Source of the DNA: an uncultured Erysipelotrichaceae bacterium
GTDB lineage: Bacteria; Bacillota_I; Bacilli_A; Erysipelotrichales; Erysipelotrichaceae
Length of the DNA stretch: 9,016 nucleotides
Direction: 5' to 3'
Assembly: GCA_937902945.1 (NCBI GenBank)
Contig: CALEMD010000010.1
Location: forward strand, 1 to 9,016
Below the pieces are notes generated by a model. The model was given only the letters and a program-made list of their open reading frames with translations. It was not told where the DNA came from and ran no database searches. Shown here piece by piece: positions 1 through 4,707 of the stretch (position 1 is its first letter; every line of letters begins with the position of its first letter). A program made the position numbers and the translations under genes.

Positions 1-1
1 T

Positions 2-166
2 GCAAAACGTGTTAAGGTCACAGGAACTGGAAAGTTAAAGAGAAGTCACAACTATATCTCTCACTTTGCGGCTAACAAGTCACACAAACAGAAGATGCAT
101 CTGCGCAAGAGTACAACTGTTGATAAGACAGACATGAAGCGCGTTAAGCAGCTTCTTCAGGGTTAA
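2..166 (+). CDS. rpmI: 50S ribosomal protein L35, C-terminal part
   Basis: This is a structural protein of the large ribosomal subunit. Only the last 54 codons are inside the window; the start lies upstream. The visible protein shows the L35 pattern: a very basic chain with RVKVTGTGKLKR, then RSHNYISHFAANKSHKQK, then LRKSTTVDKTDMKRVKQLL at the C terminus. The full protein is usually about 64-66 residues, so roughly ten are missing. It is followed after 15 nt by rplT, the conserved infC-rpmI-rplT order, so infC is expected just upstream. In several bacteria this operon is repressed by L20 binding a leader before infC or rpmI; that region is outside the window. Confidence 0.95.
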   Translation, partial: AKRVKVTGTGKLKRSHNYISHFAANKSHKQKMHLRKSTTVDKTDMKRVKQLLQG

Positions 167-181
167 TTCGGGAGGTATAAC

Positions 182-538
182 ATGAGAGTAAAAGGATCTA
201 CACCAACACGCAACAGACGCAAGAAGGTACTGAAACTTGCGAAAGGTTATTTTGGAAGCAAACATCTTCTGTATCGTACAGCCAATGAACAGGTGATGCA
301 TTCTCTTAAGTATTCGTTTATCGGTCGTAAGCAGACAAAGAGAGAAATGCGCAAACTGTGGATTGCACGTATAAATGCTGCTGCAAGAATGCAGGATATG
401 AGTTATTCTCAGCTGATGCATGGACTTAAGGTTGCTGGAATCAACATCAATCGCAAGATGCTCAGCGAAATGGCAATTCACGATGAGAAAGGCTTCAAAG
501 ATCTGACTGACGCAGCAAAAAAAGCATTGCAGGCTTAA
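182..538 (+). CDS. rplT: 50S ribosomal protein L20
   Basis: L20 binds 23S rRNA early in assembly of the large subunit and, in several bacteria, represses its own operon. The 118-residue product has the family's normal length. It opens with MRVKGSTPTRNRRKK and the basic KLAKGYFGSKHLLYRTA helix, and continues with GRKQTKREMRKLWIARINAAAR and the compact C-terminal domain (MSYSQLMHGLKVAGININRKMLSE, given here only by its ends: residues about 76-98). A clear GGAGGT ribosome binding site lies at 171-176, 5 nt before the ATG. It sits directly behind rpmI and 15 nt ahead of a MarR-like gene, with no terminator between them, so all three are probably cotranscribed. Confidence 0.97.
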   Translation: MRVKGSTPTRNRRKKVLKLAKGYFGSKHLLYRTANEQVMHSLKYSFIGRKQTKREMRKLWIARINAAARMQDMSYSQLMHGLKVAGININRKMLSEMAIHDEKGFKDLTDAAKKALQA

Positions 539-553
539 TTCTGAGCTGCTGAA

Positions 554-982
554 ATGAAAGCGCAGACACTGGACGAGATTGTCCAGCAGATTGAAACTGA
601 ACAGATACGATTGGATACTCAAGTTCTCAGCAGATATCAGCTGACACTGACAGTACGGCAGATAAGAATACTGAAATCTGTATTCAGCAGTCAGACTGGA
701 TTCATGAAGGAAATCGCTCAAGTCAATCACATCACTGCTGCAACTCTTACTTCTGATATTAAGACTCTTGTCAAAGACGGCTGGATTCTTCAGCGTAAAG
801 ATAAAGAGGATAAACGAGTGAAATATCTGTCCTGTACATTAAAAGCCCGACAGATACTTATTGAAATTCAGAAACAGAATCATTCATTTTCTGAAGAATT
901 CATCAATGATATTGGAAGTGAAGAATTCACAAAGCTTAATCAGAATCTGCAGAAACTGCTTCTTTATTATAAAAAAAAATAA
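554..982 (+). CDS. MarR-like winged-helix transcriptional regulator
   Basis: Predicted dimeric DNA-binding repressor of 142 residues, a normal MarR length. Residues about 1-30 would form the N-terminal dimer helix. The core follows: LTVRQIRILKSVF, a helix-turn-helix at about 52-75 (MKEIAQVNHITAATLTSDIK), and a wing with the charged RKDKEDKRVKYLSCTLKAR signature near 84-103, which corresponds to the usual DxR...LT motif. A long C-terminal helix ends in YYKKK. The ligand and target are not visible. It starts 15 nt after rplT and no convincing Shine-Dalgarno precedes the ATG, so translation may be coupled to rplT or be weak. A regulator as third gene of a ribosomal operon is unusual. The MarR call rests on motif pattern only; another winged-helix family is possible. 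Confidence 0.75.
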   Translation: MKAQTLDEIVQQIETEQIRLDTQVLSRYQLTLTVRQIRILKSVFSSQTGFMKEIAQVNHITAATLTSDIKTLVKDGWILQRKDKEDKRVKYLSCTLKARQILIEIQKQNHSFSEEFINDIGSEEFTKLNQNLQKLLLYYKKK

Positions 983-983
983 T

Positions 984-1001
984 CCGGAAAGCAATTTCCG
1001 G
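984..1001 (+). other. GNRA-capped hairpin between the MarR-like gene and tRNA-Glu
   Basis: CCGGAAA and TTTCCGG form a perfect 7-bp stem closed by GCAA, a GNRA-type tetraloop. It begins right after the stop codon and ends 4 nt before the mature 5' end of tRNA-Glu. On the + strand it has only two T residues after the stem, so it is a poor terminator. On the - strand it would be followed by a long U run and could stop antisense transcription. A role in 3'-end protection of the mRNA or in tRNA processing is inference. Confidence 0.5.
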
Positions 1002-1005
1002 TTAT

Positions 1006-1082
1006 GGCGAGTTGGTGAAGCGGCTTAACACATTGCCCTCTCAAGGCAACATTCACGGGTCCGAATCCCGTACTCGTCACCA
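1006..1082 (+). tRNA. tRNA-Glu (anticodon CTC)
   Basis: The cloverleaf folds cleanly. The acceptor stem is 1006-1012 with 1072-1078 (one G-U pair), the discriminator is A1079, and CCA is encoded at 1080-1082. The D arm has a GTG/CAC stem and a GG pair in the loop. The anticodon stem TTGCC/GGCAA encloses CTCTCAA, giving anticodon CTC (1040-1042), which reads GAG. The T stem is ACGGG/CCCGT. The fold resembles Gram-positive tRNA-Glu. The T loop is TCCGAAT, so position 55 is C where almost all tRNAs have U (modified to pseudouridine). No promoter is evident just upstream, so it is probably transcribed with the rpmI-rplT-marR operon and released by processing. Encoded CCA argues for a functional gene. 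Confidence 0.93.
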
Positions 1083-1094
1083 ATTGATATTGCT

Positions 1095-1124
1095 GAAGGA
1101 TTGCTGAATGCAATCCTTCTTTTT
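1095..1124 (+). terminator. Intrinsic terminator after tRNA-Glu
   Basis: A 10-bp perfect stem (GAAGGATTGC at 1095-1104 with GCAATCCTTC at 1110-1119) with a 5-nt loop is followed by five T residues. It ends the + strand ribosomal-protein/tRNA transcript before the converging operon. Confidence 0.9.
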
Positions 1125-1134
1125 GTGTCCTGAC

Positions 1135-1158
1135 AAAAAAGAGGCTAATGCCTCTTTT
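1135..1158 (-). terminator. Intrinsic terminator of the gltX operon, probably bidirectional
   Basis: Read on the - strand, AAAAGAGGC, a 4-nt loop and GCCTC run into six U residues, eight bases after the stop codon of the femX-like gene. The opposite strand also carries a T run (1155-1158) after the same stem, so it could back up the + strand terminator only 10 bases away. Confidence 0.88.
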
Positions 1159-1165
1159 GCATGAA

Positions 1166-2413
1166 CTATTCAGGTTTTGCTTTCTTTTTGTTGTAATTCA
1201 TAATCCAATCTATTTTTCGATGAAGCCTGGAATTGAAACTGTTTTGCTTAATGAACTGTTCATATGCTTTCTGATTGAGAATGAAATCAAATTCACCTAT
1301 ATGTTCAATGAACGATGGTCCAAATGATTTTTTATAACAGTACAAACCGTAATATGGATCCTTGGGATCAGCAGATCCCGAGAAACCGCACATATCATAT
1401 TGTTCAACACCGTGTTTTTTCATATCTTCCATTGCAAAATTATGGAGATTATCAACAGGTTTGATGAAATTGAACTGTTTGCGGTTGTATGTATAAAGGT
1501 CCCACGAAACAGAGCCGATTCTTATGAAAAGACCGCAGGCGATAGGGACTGTCTGCCCATATTCAGCAATCAGTTCACGTGCCTTTGCAAGTTCTGCATT
1601 CTTTGCATCGGCAGCTTCTCGATCTTTTGCGTATTTATTTGAATTCAGCTCTTCCTGGATGCCGGTAATCATCTGACTGAGATCAATCTGAGTAACATAT
1701 AGAACAGCATTCTCTTTGAAACAATTCATAATATTCATAAAGAATTCTTTAGAATGCGGCTTAAAACCATCTTGTTCACTAAGCTGTTTTTCAAATGCCA
1801 TCAATTGTTCTATATCAGCTGCTGAACCAACATGTGTAGTTACTCCTTCGGCAGCGTGTCTGTTAAGAGATGTGATTCTGCTCTTATTGAAACCTTTGCG
1901 TACGGATTCCATAGAATCAGACAGGTCAACAATCAGTGTATATCTGTTGTTCCAGGAACCATCATATGCATAGCCGTATCCTTTGTGAACAAAGCCGCTG
2001 CTGATCAGATGTTCTGTTACAGATTCATTGCTGAAGCCATCATCAGCTGCATTGCCGGCAATGTCTCTATGCAGGCGTACAACATTTGGATCCATTCTTA
2101 GAAACTCCGCTTTCTGCTCTGAAGCATACTGCTTCAAAAGATCAAATACCTCAGCAGAAAGTTCTGTATTGCTGTAGTCCATGCATGGACCATATGGAAT
2201 GAATATATATTTATGAGACTTCCAATTGCTGATCAATGCCATTGCTGTAGCTTTAAGAATGTCACCATCATAAAAACCGAGCAGGTGAGGAGTACCTTTG
2301 TTTTCTTTTTTTTCAAATTCTCCCCACATTGAAGTTTTCTTATAATGTACGGTTGATGATTCAGCGACAAAAGAATCAAATAATAGGGAATCATGGATTT
2401 CTATTATCTGCAT
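1166..2413 (-). CDS. FemAB-family peptidoglycan bridge aminoacyltransferase (FemX/MurM-like)
   Basis: Members of this family transfer an amino acid from aminoacyl-tRNA to the lysine side chain of the peptidoglycan precursor lipid II on the cytoplasmic membrane face, building the interpeptide bridge. The 415-residue length is typical. Visible landmarks are the FIPYGPCMDY segment (about 71-80), a charged helical stretch at about 245-285 that fits the coiled-coil arm seen in FemA-type proteins, and the C-terminal YGLYCYKKSFGPSFIEHIGE region (356-374), close to the conserved GL..FK..FG..EHIGE pattern. It has no signal peptide. It starts 3 nt after the gltX stop, with GGAG inside the gltX end at 2423-2426, so the two are cotranscribed. 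Which amino acid it adds, and whether first or later in the bridge, cannot be read from sequence. Confidence 0.88.
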   Translation of the reverse strand: MQIIEIHDSLLFDSFVAESSTVHYKKTSMWGEFEKKENKGTPHLLGFYDGDILKATAMALISNWKSHKYIFIPYGPCMDYSNTELSAEVFDLLKQYASEQKAEFLRMDPNVVRLHRDIAGNAADDGFSNESVTEHLISSGFVHKGYGYAYDGSWNNRYTLIVDLSDSMESVRKGFNKSRITSLNRHAAEGVTTHVGSAADIEQLMAFEKQLSEQDGFKPHSKEFFMNIMNCFKENAVLYVTQIDLSQMITGIQEELNSNKYAKDREAADAKNAELAKARELIAEYGQTVPIACGLFIRIGSVSWDLYTYNRKQFNFIKPVDNLHNFAMEDMKKHGVEQYDMCGFSGSADPKDPYYGLYCYKKSFGPSFIEHIGEFDFILNQKAYEQFIKQNSFNSRLHRKIDWIMNYNKKKAKPE

Positions 2414-2416
2414 TCT

Positions 2417-3880
2417 CTATTTCTCCAATTGCTGTATTGAAAGCGATAAGCGGCGAAGTGTTTCTTCTTTTCCTAAAATATCGGCAATTTCAATAGCGCC
2501 TCCTGGAGTAAACTGCTTTCCGGAAACAGCAAGTCTGATAGGGAAAAGAACCTGTCCATTTTTCATTGAAAGAGAAGCCGGCAGAGCCATCATGACTTCA
2601 TGAAGTTTTTCAGCATTCCAGTCTGATTCGGATACTTCCGATAGGGATTTATACGCTGCCTGCAATGATGTATGAGCGATTTCTTCAGTTGTCTTCATCT
2701 TTTTATTTACATAGAGATCGTTGGAATAAGCAGGGAAGGCATCAAAGAAATCAAGCATCTCTGGGATTTCATTTAGAGTGTTAGCACGAGGCTGCAGAAT
2801 AGCCGCTATTTTTTCAATACTGAAACGATTGGAAACAGATTTCTCAATATATGGCTTAACTAAGGCAGTATAGTCATTCAAAGACATATTTCTCAGCCAT
2901 ACACCATTTATCCATGTGAGTTTCTCTGGATCGAATATAGCGCCAGAAGTGCCAATATGCTTAACATTAAATGCTTTTGTCAGTTCATCCAGTGTAAAAA
3001 CTTCCTGCTCTGTTTCCGGTGACCATCCAAGAAGTGCAATGTAATTGAGAATTGCCTCAGGCAGATATCCTTTAGCAACTAGATCCTGAAAGGAGGCATC
3101 ACCATTTCTCTTCGATAGTTTTGAATGTTCATCTTTCATGACAGGCGGGCAATGGATATATCTTGGTATATTCCAGTTGAAAGCCTGATATATCAGATTA
3201 TATTTAGGTGTGGAACTTAAATACTCCATGCCTCTGACAACATCCGTAATTCCCATCAGATGATCATCTACTACGTTCGCAAAGTTATAGGTTGGATATC
3301 CATCACTCTTAAGAAGAATAGATTCATCCAATGTTGAATTATCAACCGTTATATGACCCAATACTTCATCATCAAATGAAGTGGTTCCAGTCATTGGAAT
3401 ATTCTGGCGTATTACATATGGAGCGCCAGATGCAATTTTTTCTTGGATTTCTTCAGGTGTCATGTACTTGCATGGATCGTCATATTTAAAAGATTCACCG
3501 CGGGCTTCCTGCAGTTCTCTCTGTGTATTGATTTTTTCTTCATCACAGAAACAGTAATGAGCACCCTTAAGCTCAATCAGTTTTTTTGCATATTCCATAT
3601 ACAAACCGGATTTCATCCGTTCTGATTGAACGTATGGACCTACAGGTCCGCCTACATCCGGTCCTTCGTCATGCTTAAGACCGCATTGTTTCATGGTTTC
3701 ATAGATAATATCAGTAGCACCTGATACCAGTCTTCCCTGATCAGTATCCTCAATTCTAAGAATAAAAACACCTTCAGGATCATGCTTGGCAACGAGGTAT
3801 GCATACAATGCAGTACGCAGGTTTCCAATATGCATATAGCCAGTTGGGCTTGGTGCAAATCTGGTACGAATTCCTGTCAT
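2417..3880 (-). CDS. gltX: Glutamyl-tRNA synthetase, probably non-discriminating
   Basis: Class I synthetase that attaches glutamate to tRNA-Glu. In bacteria without glutaminyl-tRNA synthetase it also charges tRNA-Gln, and GatCAB then amidates the product. The 487-residue protein has the HIGH-type motif PSPTGYMHIGN (10-20), RIEDTD (42-47) and the KMSKS-type KLSKR (254-258). CxC at 110/112 plus Cys137 match the spacing of the structural zinc site known from Escherichia coli GluRS. The C-terminal anticodon-binding part is complete. The ATG has an AAGGAG site at 3889-3894 and a promoter at 3907-3935. It leads an operon with a FemAB enzyme that itself consumes aminoacyl-tRNA. Non-discrimination is inferred from lineage and from the adjoining tRNA-Gln, not shown by a residue I can score. 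Confidence 0.97.
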   Translation of the reverse strand: MTGIRTRFAPSPTGYMHIGNLRTALYAYLVAKHDPEGVFILRIEDTDQGRLVSGATDIIYETMKQCGLKHDEGPDVGGPVGPYVQSERMKSGLYMEYAKKLIELKGAHYCFCDEEKINTQRELQEARGESFKYDDPCKYMTPEEIQEKIASGAPYVIRQNIPMTGTTSFDDEVLGHITVDNSTLDESILLKSDGYPTYNFANVVDDHLMGITDVVRGMEYLSSTPKYNLIYQAFNWNIPRYIHCPPVMKDEHSKLSKRNGDASFQDLVAKGYLPEAILNYIALLGWSPETEQEVFTLDELTKAFNVKHIGTSGAIFDPEKLTWINGVWLRNMSLNDYTALVKPYIEKSVSNRFSIEKIAAILQPRANTLNEIPEMLDFFDAFPAYSNDLYVNKKMKTTEEIAHTSLQAAYKSLSEVSESDWNAEKLHEVMMALPASLSMKNGQVLFPIRLAVSGKQFTPGGAIEIADILGKEETLRRLSLSIQQLEK

Positions 3881-3906
3881 TTTATCAGCTCCTTAACACT
3901 TGTTAA

Positions 3907-3935
3907 ATTTTACTCTAAAAAAATGTATCTTACAA
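3907..3935 (-). promoter_or_regulatory. Promoter of the gltX operon
   Basis: Read on the - strand, TTGTAA (3930-3935) and TAAAAT (3907-3912) are spaced by 17 bp, a vegetative sigma-A pattern. The predicted start gives a leader of about 20 nt carrying the AAGGAG site of gltX, with no room for a T-box or other leader regulator. Its -35 element directly touches the -35 of the divergent tRNA-Gln promoter. Confidence 0.7.
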
Positions 3936-3963
3936 TTGAAATTCCGGTGAGAATCTGTATAAT
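3936..3963 (+). promoter_or_regulatory. Promoter of tRNA-Gln
   Basis: TTGAAA (3936-3941) and a consensus TATAAT (3958-3963) are spaced by 16 bp, with TG just before the -10. The predicted start is about 7 nt upstream of the mature tRNA end. Confidence 0.8.
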
Positions 3964-3976
3964 TATGAGTGTCCAT

Positions 3977-4051
3977 TGGGATATAGCCAAGCGGTAAGGC
4001 GACGGACTCTGAATCCGTCATGCGAAAGTTCGAATCTTTCTATCCCAGCCA
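3977..4051 (+). tRNA. tRNA-Gln (anticodon CTG)
   Basis: The cloverleaf is complete. The acceptor stem TGGGATA pairs with TATCCCA, the discriminator is G4048, and CCA is encoded at 4049-4051. The D stem is GCC/GGC, the anticodon stem ACGGA/TCCGT encloses CTCTGAA with anticodon CTG (4009-4011), and the T stem GAAAG/CTTTC encloses the standard TTCGAAT loop. It reads CAG only. The U1-A72 first pair is the feature by which bacterial GatCAB tells tRNA-Gln from tRNA-Glu, which fits the indirect Glu-tRNA-Gln route. It has its own promoter and terminator, so it is a single-gene transcript. It diverges from gltX, the gene for the enzyme presumed to charge it. Confidence 0.95.
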
Positions 4052-4061
4052 TTCAATCTAC

Positions 4062-4087
4062 GGTACAGCAAAAGCTGTACCTTTTTT
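4062..4087 (+). terminator. Intrinsic terminator after tRNA-Gln
   Basis: GGTACAGC and GCTGTACC form an 8-bp perfect stem with an AAAA loop, followed by six T residues. It isolates the tRNA transcript from the riboswitch unit downstream. Confidence 0.93.
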
Positions 4088-4126
4088 ATTGCTTATTAAA
4101 TCAGAAATAGAATGATAAAGCAAGAC

Positions 4127-4154
4127 TTGAAATATATGAAACAAGGAATAGAAT
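4127..4154 (+). promoter_or_regulatory. Promoter of the purine-riboswitch transcript
   Basis: TTGAAA (4127-4132) and TAGAAT (4149-4154) are separated by 16 bp. A start near 4161 would place the aptamer only a few nucleotides from the RNA 5' end, as is usual for riboswitches. The same -35 and spacing are used by the tRNA-Gln promoter. Confidence 0.6.
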
Positions 4155-4168
4155 AACAGCATCAATAG

Positions 4169-4232
4169 GCCGTATAATATCCGAATATGGAGGATAGTCT
4201 CTACGTTCTGCCGTAAACAGAACTGCTATGGC
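4169..4232 (+). promoter_or_regulatory. Purine riboswitch aptamer, guanine-type with variant core
   Basis: The three-way junction of the purine family can be laid out base by base. P1 is GCCGTA (4169-4174) with TATGGC (4227-4232). The junction then reads TAA, followed by P2 TATCC/GGATA. Loop 2 contains AATATGG (4184-4190). J2/3 is GTCTCTAC (4197-4204). P3 is GTTCTG/CAGAAC around loop 3 CCGTAAA (4211-4217). The GG of loop 2 and CC of loop 3 can make the known kissing contact. The specificity position just before P1' is C4226, the guanine-type choice (U would suggest adenine). Compared with the Bacillus xpt aptamer, J2/3 has C for U at position 48, and one extra nucleotide lies between P3 and C4226. 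The ligand could be guanine, hypoxanthine or a relative; specificity is inferred. Confidence 0.85.
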
Positions 4233-4233
4233 A

Positions 4234-4305
4234 CAAACAGAAACCTTCTTGTTTGATGCAGCGGAACTATTGAGTAATTCTGCTACGCATTTATGAGAAG
4301 GAGGG
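4234..4305 (+). promoter_or_regulatory. Putative translational expression platform of the riboswitch
   Basis: Two exclusive folds are visible. In one, CAAACAGAA (4234-4242) pairs with TTC plus TGTTTG (4246-4255, one bulge), which occupies part of an anti-Shine-Dalgarno. In the other, CCTTCT (4244-4249) pairs with AGAAGG (4296-4301) and masks the strong AAGGAGG site of the next reading frame. A separate hairpin (ATGCAG and CGGAA at 4256-4266 with TTCTGCT and GCAT at 4278-4290) brings the two halves together. No U-tract terminator lies here, so control of translation is more likely than attenuation. Which fold goes with the bound aptamer is not resolved. Confidence 0.5.
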
Positions 4306-4308
4306 AAA

Positions 4309-4509
4309 ATGACAGCTGTCACGGATAATTTTCTTGATAAGCAGGGAAGCAGTTATGTGATAAACAGCATAATGGCATATCGATCTGTTTTTACGTCTGC
4401 AGTTAGAAAAATAAGCATAGAAAAAATCCCTGGAAAATCTAAAATATCCAAATTCATGTTGCCAAGCGATGAAAAATGTGCGTGTTTTACTGATCTGTCC
4501 CATAACTGA
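4309..4509 (+). CDS. Unrecognised 66-residue protein behind the purine riboswitch
   Basis: I do not recognise this product. It is short and mildly basic in the middle (RKISIEKIPGKSKISK, about 33-48), with a Cys-x-Cys near residues 57-59 and no clear membrane span or signal peptide. Evidence that it is translated comes from context. A near-perfect AAGGAGG lies 4 nt before the ATG, a promoter and riboswitch precede it, and a hairpin with five T residues follows and overlaps its stop codon. A 12-bp perfect palindrome (4310-4321) covers the start. It could be a small protein or peptide linked to purine supply, the remnant of a larger purine gene, or a non-functional frame left behind the riboswitch. 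The antisense frame over the leader begins with GTG, has no ribosome binding site and is a shadow. Confidence 0.45.
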   Translation: MTAVTDNFLDKQGSSYVINSIMAYRSVFTSAVRKISIEKIPGKSKISKFMLPSDEKCACFTDLSHN

Positions 4510-4522
4510 TTAGGGACTTTTT
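4497..4522 (+). terminator. Probable intrinsic terminator of the riboswitch transcript
   Basis: GTCCC (4497-4501) and GGGAC (4513-4517), extended by an inner TAA/TTA, precede TTTTT (4518-4522). The stem is modest and includes the stop codon of the 66-residue frame. Some read-through into ade is possible. Confidence 0.6.
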
Positions 4523-4568
4523 CTTCATGACAGAGCATCTATTATAAATAAGGCAGTAAAATATTTAT

Positions 4569-4597
4569 TGATGATCTGAAATTAAGAATTCTGAAAT
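4569..4597 (+). promoter_or_regulatory. Candidate promoter for ade
   Basis: TTGATG (4569-4574) and TGAAAT (4592-4597) are 17 bp apart, each matching four of six consensus bases, in an AT-rich stretch after the preceding terminator. The -10 lies inside the second copy of a direct repeat TCTGAAAT (4575-4582 and 4590-4597). A start near 4604 would give a leader of about 100 nt. Read-through from the riboswitch promoter is the alternative. Confidence 0.3.
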
Positions 4598-4651
4598 GAA
4601 AATATTCAATAATTGATTTATTTGGATACCCTGATCCAACTGATAGCCAGG

Positions 4652-4707
4652 GGAGAAAGGAACAAATACAGATTTGCTATTGATAGAATGCATATCTGTA
4701 TCCATTG
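4652..4707 (+). promoter_or_regulatory. Hairpin separating the ade ribosome binding site from its TTG start
   Basis: The only purine-rich ribosome binding site, GGAGAAAGGA, is at 4652-4661, some 43 nt before the TTG at 4705. Between them, ATACAGAT-T-TGC (4666-4677) and GCA-T-ATCTGTAT (4690-4701) form an 11-bp stem with one T-T mismatch and a 12-nt loop. When folded, only ACAA plus CCA (7 nt) remain between the site and TTG, a normal spacing. A competing pairing exists: TGGATAC (4623-4629) is complementary to GTATCCA (4698-4704), which would break the hairpin and cover the bases just before the start. The arrangement resembles the intervening hairpins of phage T4 genes 25 and 38. Confidence 0.5.

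Noticed and set aside
80..730. Long frame on the - strand across rpmI, rplT and the MarR-like gene
   Set aside because: It lies antisense to well-identified genes, has no ribosome binding site and shows no family pattern.
984..1003. Hairpin as a + strand terminator before tRNA-Glu
   Set aside because: Only two T residues follow the stem, so it was kept as a structural element only.
3881..3935. T-box or other leader regulator upstream of gltX
   Set aside because: The predicted leader is only about 20 nt and lacks any antiterminator motif.
4173..4178. TATAAT as a promoter -10
   Set aside because: It is the conserved P1/J1-2/P2 sequence of the purine aptamer, and no -35 element lies at the right distance.
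4101..4322. 73-codon frame on the - strand with a hydrophobic end
   Set aside because: It starts with GTG without a ribosome binding site and is antisense to the riboswitch and its promoter, so it is a shadow.
4575..4613. Direct repeat TCTGAAAT and TTATTGA/TCAATAA inverted repeat as an operator or structured RNA
   Set aside because: The region is very AT-rich and the repeats are short; there is not enough to support a specific element.
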